Part shown: positions 1 to 11,229 of the stretch, in pieces | Layout: each line of letters begins with the position of its first letter | Position numbering within the stretch: position 1 is the stretch's first letter | NCBI GenBank assembly: GCA_911728435.2 | Contig: OU452216.1 | Coordinates: forward strand, 2,232,842-2,296,841 | DNA length: 64,000 nucleotides | Origin: Apoderus coryli | Lineage: Eukaryota > Arthropoda > Insecta > Coleoptera > Attelabidae | Direction: 5' to 3' | Position numbers and translations under genes: made by a program | The notes under the pieces: model-generated | The model's database searches: none | Told to the model about the DNA's origin: nothing | What the model saw: only the letters and a program-made list of their open reading frames with translations

Positions 1-115
1 ACATGATACAATAGATGAAACTTAAAAAGAAATTCTACAACAATGAAATATGTACATTGGCTGAATTTAAGGACGGAAGGAAGGGGTATTTAACAATAAT
101 GAACAAACTTAATGC

Positions 116-3100
116 TTAAACGATGGACAGGTTTATGTCATGTAGAAATGTTCTAATGTTGGTGATATTGTGGTGGTCGCGTAGTAGGTCTCTCAAGTTC
201 GCTGGAATGTTTATGTTGCTCCTCTTCTGTTGTAAAGTAGGGCACTCGACTAGGACGTGTTTCACAGTTAGGCGGACGTTACATGTGTTGCAGATTGGAG
301 GCTCGTTGCGGGATAGTAGATGGTCGTGTGAAAATATTGTATGTCCAATTCGGAGTCGACAGAGCAATACTTGGAGGCTTCTCGTATTAGGCAATATTCT
401 CTTCTGGAGAGAGTTTGGTTGGACCTCTTGCAGTTGGGTTCTACAGTTACTCCAGACATTCTGAAACGACTCTCTGATTTTCTTCTTCACTAGTAGCCGT
501 GCATCATTTGTAGTGTAGCTTAAGGCGTGGAGTTGTTCAGTTTCTTCTGCTGCACATTTAGCTGCTTTGTCAGCTTTTTCGTTCCCTTCTATTCCGATAT
601 GTGATGGAACCCAGATGAAGTTGATAGATGCGTGGTTTTTGCATTGGATTTTGTATAATTCTTCTTTTATTAGCAGTTCTATTGCGTTTTTGTTAAACTG
701 TTCTTGTAGTCGAAGAAGGGAACTTAAGCTATCTGTTATTATAAGAAATTTGCCAGATGGTTGCCTGTTAATGTATTTTAGAGACTCTAGTATCGCATAC
801 AGTTCTCCGTTAAATGAAGTTGTTTCTGGTGGTAATTTGAATTTGGCAACTGAATCTGGAGCAACAAAAGCAACCCCGGTACTACTACTTGTGCAAGATG
901 CGTCTGTGTATATTTTTGTATACCCTTCGTATTGCTCCACAATTTCCCTGAAGTTGGATTTGATTTGGTTGTGAGCTGCGTCTGACTTCTTGTAGCGAGT
1001 GAGGTACGTGTTGCATGTTGGGGTATTTATTGTCCAGGGAGCGGGAGTTGAGTGTTGGATAGGGAATATTTTTGGAAATTCAATATTTAAATTTTTAACG
1101 TAGGTGTTGATACGATGGAAAAAGGGGGGGTGAGCCCTGGGTCGATTGTTGAGTAATTCTTCGTAGCGATTTGAAAATACGCTATTATACACGGGGTGGC
1201 TAGGAAGACTTTTAATTGAACATGCATAAATTAGGCTCAGTTCTTTTCGTCTTAGATGTAAGGGTATTTCTCCGCTCTCTACGTAGAGGCTCATGCAAGG
1301 GCTTGTCCTGAAAGCTCCTAAGGAAATTCGGAGTGCAGCGTTTTGAACTCGATTTAACGCTTTTAATGTGGTAGGGGTTGCGGATGCATATGCGGTGCAT
1401 CCATAGTCTATTTTTGATCTGATAGTGGATCGATATATACTTAGGAGAAGATTTGTATCAGCGCCCCAATTTCGGTTTGCCAAACACTTCAGTAGATTTA
1501 GACCTTTTTGACATGTTAAAACTAGCTTTTCTATGTGTGTTTTCCAATTTAGTTTGCAATCAAAATACATACCAAGAAATTTGTGAACGTAAGTTTGTTC
1601 TATATTTTTGTTATATAAACGAAAGCTAGGGAGGGTTTGTTGCGTGAGGTCATTTGAAGAAAATATAACAAATTTAGTTTTTTCTGTTGAGAATCTGAAA
1701 CCAGTTTGATTTGACCATTGTTCTAGTTTTGATATTTCACTGTCTAGTAGCTTTTTTATGGAGCACAAGTTTTTGCCAGGAGCATATATAACAAGGTCGT
1801 CTGCAAATAACTTGGCTTTTACCGGCGTTTGGATCTGGCTCACTATGTTATTTATAGATGCAAGGAATAAAGTAGTACTGATTACCGAGCCTTGAGGGGT
1901 ACCGGTAGTTTGAGTTTTTTGAGATGAGTAACAACCGTTTACTCTAACCTTAAATTTCCTGTCGGTTAGAAAGTTTTTGATAAATCCCAGAATATTACCG
2001 TTGATCTTCCATGCTAAGAGTTGAGTTAAAATGTTGTGGTGCCAAGCCATATCAAATGCTTTGTTTAAGTCGAAAAAAATTGCTATACATTTCTGTTTAT
2101 TTAAAAAACTCTCATGAATATCAGACTCCAACTCGATTATACTATCTGTGGTAGACCTTTTCGGACGGAAACCGTTTTGTGCTGGCGTAATGAGGTTTTT
2201 GGATTCTAAATACCATGAAAGTCGGTTATTTATAATTTTTTCTAATAGTTTGCATGTTGTGCAAGTTAAGGAAATTGGACGGTATGATTTAGGGTCTGAG
2301 GGTGGTTTGTTTGGTTTTAAAATTGGAATTGTTATAGATGTTTTCCATAAATTAGGGAAGGTTTGATTTTTAAAAATGCTATTAAATATGTCGAGTAAAT
2401 ACAATTTCGCAACGTGTGGAAGATTTTTAAGAAATATTGAAGGGATGTCATCTGGGCCTGCAGCTGAGACCTTGATGATATTAAGGGCGTATTCCAGTTC
2501 TGAGAGCTTTAAATCCTTGTTAAGTGGATCAATGTTGTTCTCGATTATGATCGGCGAGACGCGTTCTTTTTCTTCTTTATATTTTATGAAATCCGGATGA
2601 TAGTCATTTAGGGTTTGATAAGAGTTGGCTAAAGTGTTTACGATTTCATCGTCAGTTGAAAATACAGTGTTATTTACTGACAAGTATTTGATATGGTGAT
2701 AGGTATTTATACTAGAAATTTTTCTGACTTTGCTCCATATTTCGCTAACGGGTGTATCTGGGCTTATACTAGACACATAGGTCTCCCATGACTGTTTTTT
2801 AGATCTTTTGATGATAAATCTGCATCTTGCCCTCTCGTTTTTAAAGTTATCCAGATAAGCTGTTGTTTTGTGTCTTTTATAAATATTGAAAGCGTGTTTG
2901 CAGTTTTTTATGGCGGTTTTACATTCTTCGTTCCACCATGGTACTGGTTTGTGATTTTGTAAGTTTCCTGTTTTCCCAATGGCCACTGCGGCTGCGTTGA
3001 GGATTATATTGTTAAAATTTTTTATGTTAATATTAATATCTGGAGAAGAGTGATTTGGGGAGCTTAAACCAGATTCGATTTCTGAGTGGTACAGGGACCA

Positions 3101-3757
3101 ATTTGCTGTTTTGATTTTCCAACTGGCGAAAGGGGTTGATCGGTTTCTATTTGAGTCTTTAAGATTTGTTAATTTAATAGGATAATGATCGCTACCGTAT
3201 AAAAAATCGAGAGTTTCCCATTGAAATTCCGCGATTGTCAGAGGGTCACATATAGTAAGATCAATTGAAGATAAAGTTCCGTTAAATGAATTGAAGCGGG
3301 TCGGATTTCCATTATTCATAATTGATAAATTTTGTTCTTCAATTGTTGAACAGATAAGATCGCCTCTGGTGTCGGTTCGATTACTCCCCCACATAATATT
3401 ATGGCCGTTGAAATCGCCCAGAATAATTTTCGGAGCGGGGATTTGGCTGATAAGGTTCAGGAGTTCAATTTTAGTTAAGTTGTGACTATTTGGGATGTAT
3501 ATATTACATAAATTGAGTTTACTTGGGGAAGAAATATGAACAGCTACTGCTTCAAGGGGTGTGGTTAAATTTATTTCTTGCACTACGATATTTTTGTCTG
3601 TGTAAATAGCAACACCTCCGCTAGCTCTGTTTGTTGTGTTTCTATTTCGGTGAAAGCAGTTAAATTTTTTTAATTGGTATGCATTTTGATCGCGAAAATG
3701 TGTCTCTTGTAGACATACTATTGAAGGGTTTAGTTCTTTAAGTATTAGTTGGAACAT
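116..3757 (-). CDS. I-clade ORF2: endonuclease, reverse transcriptase, RNase H
   Basis: This 1213-residue polyprotein would nick the target and copy the element RNA at the nick. The endonuclease covers about residues 1-220: catalytic E in CLQETHF near 18, LGDFNGHN near 116, GSDHYPI near 189. The RT spans about 430-720, with FFDLNKAFD near 560, GTPQGSVIS near 628 and the active-site FADD near 652. RNase H lies about 945-1070, with TDAS near 951, E in GELYAILE near 982, TDSLSS near 1006 and ADKAAK near 1063. A C-terminal CCHC-like motif (CNTCNV followed by KHVLVEC) sits near 1156. No internal stop or frameshift is present. The first ATG is at 3757, but the same frame is open upstream to about 3829 and encodes the usual endonuclease N-terminus (QWNLNG), so the true start is probably non-ATG or reached by re-initiation after ORF1. 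Confidence 0.9.
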   Translation of the reverse strand: MFQLILKELNPSIVCLQETHFRDQNAYQLKKFNCFHRNRNTTNRASGGVAIYTDKNIVVQEINLTTPLEAVAVHISSPSKLNLCNIYIPNSHNLTKIELLNLISQIPAPKIILGDFNGHNIMWGSNRTDTRGDLICSTIEEQNLSIMNNGNPTRFNSFNGTLSSIDLTICDPLTIAEFQWETLDFLYGSDHYPIKLTNLKDSNRNRSTPFASWKIKTANWSLYHSEIESGLSSPNHSSPDININIKNFNNIILNAAAVAIGKTGNLQNHKPVPWWNEECKTAIKNCKHAFNIYKRHKTTAYLDNFKNERARCRFIIKRSKKQSWETYVSSISPDTPVSEIWSKVRKISSINTYHHIKYLSVNNTVFSTDDEIVNTLANSYQTLNDYHPDFIKYKEEKERVSPIIIENNIDPLNKDLKLSELEYALNIIKVSAAGPDDIPSIFLKNLPHVAKLYLLDIFNSIFKNQTFPNLWKTSITIPILKPNKPPSDPKSYRPISLTCTTCKLLEKIINNRLSWYLESKNLITPAQNGFRPKRSTTDSIIELESDIHESFLNKQKCIAIFFDLNKAFDMAWHHNILTQLLAWKINGNILGFIKNFLTDRKFKVRVNGCYSSQKTQTTGTPQGSVISTTLFLASINNIVSQIQTPVKAKLFADDLVIYAPGKNLCSIKKLLDSEISKLEQWSNQTGFRFSTEKTKFVIFSSNDLTQQTLPSFRLYNKNIEQTYVHKFLGMYFDCKLNWKTHIEKLVLTCQKGLNLLKCLANRNWGADTNLLLSIYRSTIRSKIDYGCTAYASATPTTLKALNRVQNAALRISLGAFRTSPCMSLYVESGEIPLHLRRKELSLIYACSIKSLPSHPVYNSVFSNRYEELLNNRPRAHPPFFHRINTYVKNLNIEFPKIFPIQHSTPAPWTINTPTCNTYLTRYKKSDAAHNQIKSNFREIVEQYEGYTKIYTDASCTSSSTGVAFVAPDSVAKFKLPPETTSFNGELYAILESLKYINRQPSGKFLIITDSLSSLLRLQEQFNKNAIELLIKEELYKIQCKNHASINFIWVPSHIGIEGNEKADKAAKCAAEETEQLHALSYTTNDARLLVKKKIRESFQNVWSNCRTQLQEVQPNSLQKRILPNTRSLQVLLCRLRIGHTIFSHDHLLSRNEPPICNTCNVRLTVKHVLVECPTLQQKRSNINIPANLRDLLRDHHNITNIRTFLHDINLSIV

Positions 3758-3862
3758 TTCTAAGTGGGCGTAAAGCCCATTAAGGTTCCATTGGATTATT
3801 GAATTGAATGTGAAATATATATAATTGATGTTATTTGCTGTAAGCTGTAAGTAAATTTATTA

Positions 3863-5113
3863 CTATCGTGTTGATTCTTGGGACGTGTCACTTTCGGTAT
3901 CAGAAGATGCATCTATGTTGAGGTGTTTTAGAAGTTTTCTACGAAGCTTTGTGCATCTTGTTTTTATACTACGATCTACAAAATGAGGGTAGATTTTGTG
4001 TAGCATATCGCATAAATCCCTGAGATTTTGTGTATATTTTAGAGTGATCTCTATGGGGTTTCTTGCAGAATAGGTGTTTTCAAAGAGATCTACTATTTGA
4101 TGGTAAGTTAGGGGAAATGATGGGGCCATAGATTCTATAAATATTTTGGTAGGTAGACATAGATCTTCTGTTGATTTGTACTGTTTTGTTTTTTTAACAG
4201 CTTGAGCGGGTTTTATGAAAACGTTATAGGTGGTGTCAATTTCATTACTGGGGACTGATATTGGGGGTGTCAGGATTTCGGATATCGGCCGTTTGCCTGA
4301 CGGTGCCGGTAAAATATTTGTGCTTTTGTCGGTATTAGTTTCGATGGCGGTTTCTATCATTGGCGTAGGTTGAGTAAGAGAGACTGATTCCGTGTCTTGC
4401 GTAGTGGGGGTTAAAGTAGAGGAAGTGTCTTGTGTAGGATGGTTTGAACAATGAGCGGCAATATGCCCTTTTTGTTTGCATTTGAAACATGATTGAGAGT
4501 CTTGGGAGAGAAATATTCGATAATCGCAAGTATCGAAGGAGACTAGAATTGAGTCAGGTATGACAACGTTTTTGTCAGGTGCAAAGTATACTTGGCGACG
4601 GAAACTTAAAATATGATTGTATTCTGGATTGGCTATGCTGATTCTGAGGAAGGTAAGGGGAGAAACGAGTTTTAAACCAATTTGAGCCAATGATTCTTCT
4701 AGGATAATGTGAGGGATACTAGGACAAACATTGGACAGTATTAGCCGTTCTGCTGGAGATACTAAACGCCGAGCATTGATTAAATGATCTTCGATTTTGA
4801 TGGATCCGTGGTGTTCCATATAGTTGTTGACTAAGTCTTTACTTGAGAGGTACACACATACTCTATTATTTGACATTCTAGATGAGAATGTTATATTTTT
4901 TGGTCCAATCAATGCGCCCAATGAGTAAATGTATTGCTCTAATTTAACGCCCTCTATAGCTGGAAATATTATTGCTTGGTCTTTTGTCGGGAAATGCTGG
5001 TTTGCTGCTTTGGCTGCATATGAAGCTTTCTGTAAGGTTGATGGTTCCATGCTTTGGTCGGTGGTCTTTGGGGTGCTCCTGTAGTCAGAAGACCCAGTTT
5101 CGTGGGTACTCAT
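3863..5113 (-). CDS. I-clade ORF1: nucleic-acid-binding gag-like protein
   Basis: A 416-residue ORF directly upstream of ORF2, 105 bp away from its first ATG. One CCHC zinc knuckle, CFKCKQKGHIAAHC (C-X2-C-X4-H-X4-C), lies about residues 208-221 and is followed by a Ser/Thr/Pro-rich stretch. The N-terminal half (about 40-200) has the charged mixed fold of LINE gag-like proteins, which coat element RNA in the cytoplasm and carry it into the nucleus. A basic cluster (KTRCTKLRRKLLKHL) lies near the C-terminus. The ATG at 5113 is the only plausible start. Function is inferred from position and the zinc knuckle. Confidence 0.8.
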   Translation of the reverse strand: MSTHETGSSDYRSTPKTTDQSMEPSTLQKASYAAKAANQHFPTKDQAIIFPAIEGVKLEQYIYSLGALIGPKNITFSSRMSNNRVCVYLSSKDLVNNYMEHHGSIKIEDHLINARRLVSPAERLILSNVCPSIPHIILEESLAQIGLKLVSPLTFLRISIANPEYNHILSFRRQVYFAPDKNVVIPDSILVSFDTCDYRIFLSQDSQSCFKCKQKGHIAAHCSNHPTQDTSSTLTPTTQDTESVSLTQPTPMIETAIETNTDKSTNILPAPSGKRPISEILTPPISVPSNEIDTTYNVFIKPAQAVKKTKQYKSTEDLCLPTKIFIESMAPSFPLTYHQIVDLFENTYSARNPIEITLKYTQNLRDLCDMLHKIYPHFVDRSIKTRCTKLRRKLLKHLNIDASSDTESDTSQESTR

Positions 5114-5457
5114 ATATCAAGGTGTTATCCACCACATGTGGCTGAGTACGGTCCTGTTTAACAACCGCTACGTACACTGATATGTATAGTGGCAGACTGA
5201 TAGTGTTCAAAGTCCACCAACGCCACTTATTGTTTAAAATATGGTGTTAAGTTAATTAAACTGTATATTATGATGTTAATTAAACTAGCTTGGTAAAACA
5301 CTTTTTAAATATTTACTTACAGTTTGATTTTCTTTGTGAATACACTGTTAGTGTTGTTTTATTCATAAATTCACTATCATAAAACGTTGAGATATATTTA
5401 ATTCGACTGATACACACACACGTCCGTCTCGTTCGGTGTCCACCGCTCGACTCTCTT
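5114..5457 (-). promoter_or_regulatory. 5' UTR and probable internal promoter of the I-clade element
   Basis: LINE promoters lie inside the transcribed 5' UTR. Read on the minus strand, 5457-5410 is less AT-rich than its surroundings and contains GAACGAGACGGACGTG, which offers downstream-promoter-element-like RGACG motifs about 30 nt after the proposed 5' end. No transcript evidence is available, so both the 5' boundary and the promoter are inferences. Confidence 0.3.
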
Positions 5458-7600
5458 TTTATTTTTTGTATGATGGTAACATTGACTTTTGTTATCTATC
5501 AAAGTCTATAGGCATTAGCATTTTTCTTCGTTGACAATTAACTGAAAAAGTTATGTTGAAAATGAGTGGCAATTACCCCTATCACATCAGTTCAAGTGAA
5601 CATAGAAGTGAGGCAAAGCTGTGCTAATTTAATAGACTTTGCCTCGCCTCACAATTGTTCTACTCCCTGGTTTTCAAGAATAGCTGCCCAGCTGATCTAG
5701 GTAGTATCCTTCAACGTAAATATCAGTTAGGTTCAACTGAGCGACAGTTGAACGTACCATATCAATTCAATTGAATAGCGTTTTGAATATTTATTTGAAA
5801 AACAACAAACTGTAATAACTTTTATGTTACGACTTATTATTACTTATTATTGTATACATTAATATTGGGTGAAATAAACACTACTACTACCACTACTTAT
5901 AAAAAAATATAAATGCAAAATTATAAATGGTTTTCTCTGATTGACTGAATACTTGGAATACCACGTTAATACCATCCAGTACATTATGTGCTTGATTTCA
6001 AAACAATTTCTGCTATTTTGGGTTATTCTTCTTTGATCTAAAACACGACAAATGAATTTTTAGACTACTTATGTTAAATAAATATGTGAGACAATTATCA
6101 CCTTTTCAACTCTAGCAGAATTTATCTTCAGAAACCTTTATTGATTCGAAAACTATCTTAAACCTTGTTTACCATGTCAAGTCGCTACATTAATTTGATC
6201 ATTTTGAAATAATATTGATTTTCTTTTGGAAACATTATTAGTTGTACCCATGTTTCTATTTCGTGTAGGTACCTAATTGTATAAAATATTTTATATTATG
6301 CTGCTTCTATGATAAAAATACTTTCTCTAAATAAAAGTTTCTTTCCACAGAATAAGGAATGTTGTATTATTCTGTGCTTTATGGTAAGTCGTTTTTGTTT
6401 ACCAATGTGGAGATTAGGAGATACCTAAGTAGTATGTGGTATAATATGTAGGTACGTACCTAGGAACATAAACAAATGTAGCTGAAATACCTTTAAATAA
6501 ACATAAAAAGTATTGTATTTTAAAGTACTTACGTAAGAAAGCTTGTATAGCCTTTTCTAGTGTTTGTTTACGTACGTGTAATATGTTTAACCTATTATAG
6601 GTACATCAAAAATCGAATTTTGGCTAGAAATAAACATTAGGTATTAATAGAATATAATTACCGTGTACAATAACCAATATTAGAATGAGTTTTATTATGT
6701 TTTTTCTATTTTCAAACAAATTAAAAGAATTTATTTATATTTTATTTCGAAATGACACTTGTCATAATTGTCATACAGCAAATATTAGCTCTTTAGTTCC
6801 TTGGTTGTCAGATTTATTTTTTCTTAGTATATAAAATATGTAATATATATTTATAGGGGAGAATATTTTCTTAAAAGTGGATTTGAAACTAAAGTTTTCA
6901 TGAAAGAAAATTGAAAATAAAGATTGGCTAATTTAAGTTTGTGGTTAATTAACTTGTGTTGGGTATGTAAATTGAATTGGGCTTGATTGATTTTGGTATT
7001 TTACGCCAATAATGATATATTGAATAAAGTGTGGCAACCGTGATTTTCGCAATTTTTGTAGGTTGTTGTCACATTTTGAAAGAATTGAATGGAATGACAT
7101 ATAAATAATATGGATTTTTTTCCACAACGAAATTATTTTAGCAAAGGTAAAATAAAATAAACTTGGGGAAATTAAGATTATATTTAATTAACCATCTGGG
7201 GGTGTGTCGGATCTAAATAGGTTTCAGTTTAATTAAGCTATTGCGCGAATAATAAGTACGAGGTGTAGGATAGAGATAATTTGAATGACATTCTGGCAGG
7301 AAAGCATTGTAAGTTGGTATGTTGTTTAAGCGAGTAGATTCCATAAGAATAACACACAATTCTGTTTTCTTTTCTACTGACTTTACTTTAATGAAAAATG
7401 TGACGATTTGGAAACTATTTTAAAAATGTTTCCCTTCAAAGGTGCCTCACCAAAGGTAGCCTAATGCCTATTCTCAATATTTAACTGTATGTTAAAACAC
7501 ATGACATATTTTACAATTGTTTTTCTTCGGAGGAGATACGTATGAACTTTTACTCGTTTTCGTTCAAGATTAGAGTGAGTAAGGGCTTACACAGTTTATA
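5458..7600. other. AT-rich intergenic stretch with one satellite-locus fragment
   Basis: No supportable gene: ORFs are short, unrelated and AT-driven. One piece stands out. Positions 7021-7068 match the body sequence found again at 13444-13490 and, in reverse, near 16970 and 19745 (core GTGTGGCAACCG...TTTTCGCAATTTTT), so debris of the repeat locus extends left to about 7.0 kb. A short imperfect inverted repeat lies around 5610-5650 (GAGGCAAAG / CTTTGCCTC). Confidence 0.5.
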
Positions 7601-7607
7601 TTAGTTG

Positions 7608-7810
7608 ACAAGAAATCCCTTCGGGATTTCCCAGTCGTTGGGTGGTAGTTTTATCTATGAAAAAAGTCATTGAGGGTTATAAAAAAAATTAAAAAAAAAT
7701 CAAGAAAAAAAATTTCAAAAAAAAAAATGTTTCTATTAAAAAAGAAGTCAAAAAAAAATTTCAAAAAAAAAAAATTCATAAACAAAATTCAAAAATTAAT
7801 TAAAAAAAAG
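7608..7810 (+). repeat. Hairpin module (partial) plus A-rich tract
   Basis: Contains the stem-loop GAAATCCC-TTC-GGGATTTC near 7612-7632, then the GTGGTAGTTTTATCTATG...CATTGAGGGT box, then about 130 bp of A-rich sequence broken by TTC and TTT. It is the leftmost copy of the module seen in full at 10722-10906 and here lacks the second hairpin. Confidence 0.7.
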
Positions 7811-7849
7811 TATTGGCAGAGCTGAAAATCTGAAAATGTTTCTATTAAA

Positions 7850-10570
7850 ATAAGGAAATACATTTTTGATTCACCCTGTATATATATTTGACCTTATAGT
7901 TTAATTTTCACAGAAAACTTGATTTGAAATTTAAAGAAACCAAAAAATTATTCAAAATATTGGTTTTTTGACGATAGGAAATACATTTTTGATTCACCCT
8001 GTATATAAATTTAAAGCCTATGCTAAAAATTTCTCTTTTAAAGAAAATAAAAAGTCACTTATCGCTGATGAGGTTCTGCAGCATGTCTAAAAGTCTTAAA
8101 AAAATTGAGAAATACATTTTTGATTCACCCTGTATATACATTTAAAGCCTATGCTAAAAATTTCTCTTTTAAAGAAAATAAAAAGTCACTTATCGCTGAT
8201 GAGGTTCTGCAGCATGTCTAAAAGTCTTAAAAAAATAGAGAAATACATTTTTGATTCACCCTGTATATAACTTTAAAGCCTATGCTAAAAATTTCTCTTT
8301 TAAAGAAAATAAAAAGTCACTTATCGCTGATAAGGTTCTGCAGCATGTCTAAAAGTCTTAAAAAAATAGAGAAATACATTTTTGATTCACCCCGTATATA
8401 AATTTAAAACCTATGCTAAACATTTCTCTTTTAAAGAAAATAAAGTCACCTATCGCTGATGTTAAAAAAAAATGGTAAAAAAATAGAGAAATACATTTTT
8501 CATTCACCCCGTATATAAATTTCTATGCATTTAAAATTTCTTAAATGTGGGATAATTAATGTTGTTTTTGTATCACCCTGTACATGGTGCTTATTAATTA
8601 AAATTGTTTTTGTACCTAAAAAAAAATCAAGAAAAAAAAATTATATTAATTAAAAAAAAGTATTGCAGAGCTGAAAATCTGAAAATGTTTCTATTAAAAT
8701 AAGGAAATACATTTTTGATTCACCCTGTATATAAATTTAAAGCCTATGCTAAAAATTTCTCTTTTAAAGAAAATAAAAAGTCACTTATCGCTGATGAGGT
8801 TCTGCAGCATGTCTAAAAGTCTTAAAAAAATAGAGAAATACATTTTGGATTTACCCTGTATATAAATTTAAAGCCTATGCTAAAAATTTCTCTTTTAAAG
8901 AAAATAAAAAGTCACTTATCGCTGATGAGATTCTGCAGCATGTCTAAAAGTCTTAAAAAAATAGAGAAATACATTTTTGATTCACCCTGTATATAAATTT
9001 AAAGCCTATGCTAAAAATTTCTCTTTTAAAGAAAATAAAAAGTCACTTATCGCTGATGAGGTTCTGCAGCATGTCTAAAAGTCTTAAAAAAATAGAGAAA
9101 TACATTTTTGATTTACCCTGTATATAAATTTAAAGCCTATGCTAAAAATTTCTCTTTTAAAGAAAATAAAAAGTCACTTATCGCTGATGAGGTTCTGCAG
9201 CATGTGTAAAAGTCTTAAAAAAATAGAGAAATACATTTTTGATTCACCCCGTATATAAATTTAAACCTATGCTAAACATTTCTCTTTTAAAGAAAATAAA
9301 GTCACCTATCGCTGATGTTAAAAAAAAATGGTAAAAAAATAGAGAAATACATTTTTCATTCACCCCGTATATAAATTTCTATGCATTTAAAATTTCTTAA
9401 ATGTGGGATAATTAATGTTGTTTTTGTATCACCCTGTACATGGTGCTTATTAATTAAAATTGTTTTTGTACCTAAAAAAAAATCAAGAAAAAAAAATTAT
9501 ATTAATTAAAAAAAAGTATTGCAGAGCTGAAAATCTGAAAATGTTTCTATTAAAATAAGGAAATACATTTTTGATTCACCCTGTATATAAATTTAAAGCC
9601 TATGCTAAAAATTTCTCTTTTAAAGAAAATAAAAAGTCACTTATCGCTGATGAGGTTCTGCAGCATGTCTAAAAGTCTTAAAAAAATAGAGAAATACATT
9701 TTTGATTTACCCTGTATATAAATTTAAAGCCTATGCTAAAAATTTCTCTTTTAAAGAAAATAAAAAGTCACTTATCGCTGATGAGATTCTGCAGCATGTC
9801 TAAAAGTCTTAAAAAAATAGAGAAATACATTTTTGATTCACCCTGTATATAAATTTAAAGCCTATGCTAAAAATTTCTCTTTTAAAGAAAATAAAAAGTC
9901 ACTTATCGCTGATGAGGTTCTGCAGCATGTCTAAAAGTCTTAAAAAAATAGAGAAATACATTTTTGATTTACCCTGTATATAAATTTAAAGCCTATGCTA
10001 AAAATTTCTCTTTTAAAGAAAATAAAAAGTCACTTATCGCTGATGAGGTTCTGCAGCATGTGTAAAAGTCTTAAAAAAATAGAGAAATACATTTTTGATT
10101 CACCCCGTATATAAATTTAAAACCTATGCTAAACATTTCTCTTTTAAAGAAAATAAAGTCACCTATCGCTGATGTTAAAAAAAAAATGGTAAAAAAATAG
10201 AGAAATACATTTTTCATTCACCCCGTATATAAATTTCTATACATTTAAAATTTCTTAAATGTGGGATAATTAATGTTGATTTTGAATCACCCTGTACATG
10301 GTGCTTATTAATTAAAATTGTTTTTGTACCTAAAAAAAAATCAAGAAAAAAAAATTATATTAATTAAAAAAAAGTATTGCCAGAGCTGAAAATCTGAAAA
10401 TGTTTCTATTAAAATAAGGAAATACATTTTTGATTCACCCTGTATATAAATTTAAAGCCTATGCATTAAAAAAAAGTATTGCCAGAGCTGAAAATCTGAA
10501 AATGTTTCTATTAAAATAAGGAAATACTTTTTTGATTCACCCTGTATATAAATTTAAAGCCTATGCTAAA
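7850..10570 (+). repeat. Satellite array A (about 130-bp monomer, about 857-bp higher-order repeat)
   Basis: Each monomer begins with TTTTGATTCACCCTGTATAT and continues through CCTATGCTAAAAATTTCTC, AAGTCACTTATCGCTGATG and GTTCTGCAGCATGTCTAAAAG. Monomers are grouped. The GTGGGATAATTAATG spacer recurs at 8547, 9403 and 10261, giving a higher-order repeat of 856-858 bp. Monomers within a block differ at few positions (for example GAGGTT/GAGATT, CCCTG/CCCCG), and the same variants recur in successive blocks, which shows block-wise amplification. Confidence 0.85.
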
Positions 10571-10619
10571 AATTTCTCACACCCCTGTATATACTGAAAC
10601 TCATCAAAAACATCAAATT

Positions 10620-10720
10620 TTTTACTTTAGACAAAATTAAAGAGCATCGAAAAGTGTCTTATTCCATAGAAGAGGTTATGCAACCGTAAATACCATAATG
10701 ATGTGTTGGAGGTTGCATAT
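10620..10720 (+). repeat. Junction box with TATGCAACC/GGTTGCATA inverted ends
   Basis: TTTAGACAAAATTAAAGAGC and the following sequence lead into TATGCAACC, 24 nt, then GGTTGCATA, a short inverted repeat. The same box recurs near 12970-13055 (forward) and near 13581-13680, 17395-17490 and 20165-20265 (reverse), always between a satellite array and the unique body. It may be a terminal or breakpoint sequence of the repeat unit. Confidence 0.6.
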
Positions 10721-10721
10721 A

Positions 10722-10906
10722 GGAAACACTCTTGGAACGCCTCCGGCGTTCCTTTGCGTTTATTCGCACACACTTTTGGTCTTTTTTTCTGGTTTTTCGA
10801 CAAAGACAGACTGTACGCTCGTTATTATATGTAAAAGAAATCCCTTCGGGATTTCCCAGTCGTTGTGTGGTAGTTTTATCTATAAAAAAAGTCATTGAGG
10901 GTGGCA
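10722..10906 (+). repeat. Hairpin module, full forward copy
   Basis: Two strong stem-loops bracket about 85 bp: GGAACGCC-TCC-GGCGTTCC at 10734-10752 and GAAATCCC-TTC-GGGATTTC at 10837-10855. A conserved box and a long A-rich tract (10905-11060) follow. Reverse copies lie at about 16410-16580 and 19175-19345. The stems are kept in every copy although the loop changes (TTC to TTGC near 16465), which suggests the folded structure matters or is copied faithfully. Function unknown. Confidence 0.6.
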
Positions 10907-11229
10907 AAAAAAATCAAAAAAACAAAAATTTCAAGGAAAAAAATGTTTCTATTATTAAAAAAAAATTAAAAAAAAAAAATTTTAAAAAAAAAATTTCAAA
11001 AAAAAAAAATTTCAAAAAAAAAAAATTTAAAAAAAAAATAATTCAAAAATTAATTAAAAAAAAGTATTGCCAGAGCTGAAAATCTGAAAATGTTTCTATC
11101 TATTATTGAAAATAAATAGAAACATTTTTGAGTTACCCCGTAGAAAACCTCTAGGAGCATATAGTTTAACTTTCAAAGAAATCTTGAATTGAAACCCAAA
11201 GAAATCAAAAAATTATTCAAAATATTACT

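Larger units (their letters stand above)
1..5457 (-). mobile_element. I-clade non-LTR retrotransposon, nearly complete
   Basis: Two large minus-strand ORFs in the order ORF1 (zinc knuckle) and ORF2 (apurinic-type endonuclease, reverse transcriptase, RNase H) define a LINE of the I/R1 lineage. RNase H downstream of the RT points to the I group rather than Jockey or CR1. Both ORFs are open over their full length, so the copy is young or selected. The 3' UTR occupies 1-115 and may run off the window; no clear tail or target-site duplication is visible. The 5' end is set tentatively near 5457, where a more GC-rich stretch typical of a LINE 5' terminus begins when read on the minus strand. Clade is inferred from domain order; a tree of the RT would settle it. 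Confidence 0.85.

Noticed and set aside
7850..10570. CRISPR-like regularly spaced repeats
   Set aside because: Repeat and spacer are both conserved from copy to copy (about 130-bp monomers), so it is a satellite; the genome is eukaryotic.
10734..10855. Bacterial (for example Wolbachia) DNA or rho-independent terminators, suggested by the GC-rich hairpins
   Set aside because: The hairpins occur only inside the satellite modules, in several copies and both orientations, with no bacterial coding sequence near them.
10732..11079. Lysine-rich plus-strand ORF over the hairpin module and A tract
   Set aside because: Its length comes from the homopolymer A run; it is not conserved as a protein in the other module copies.
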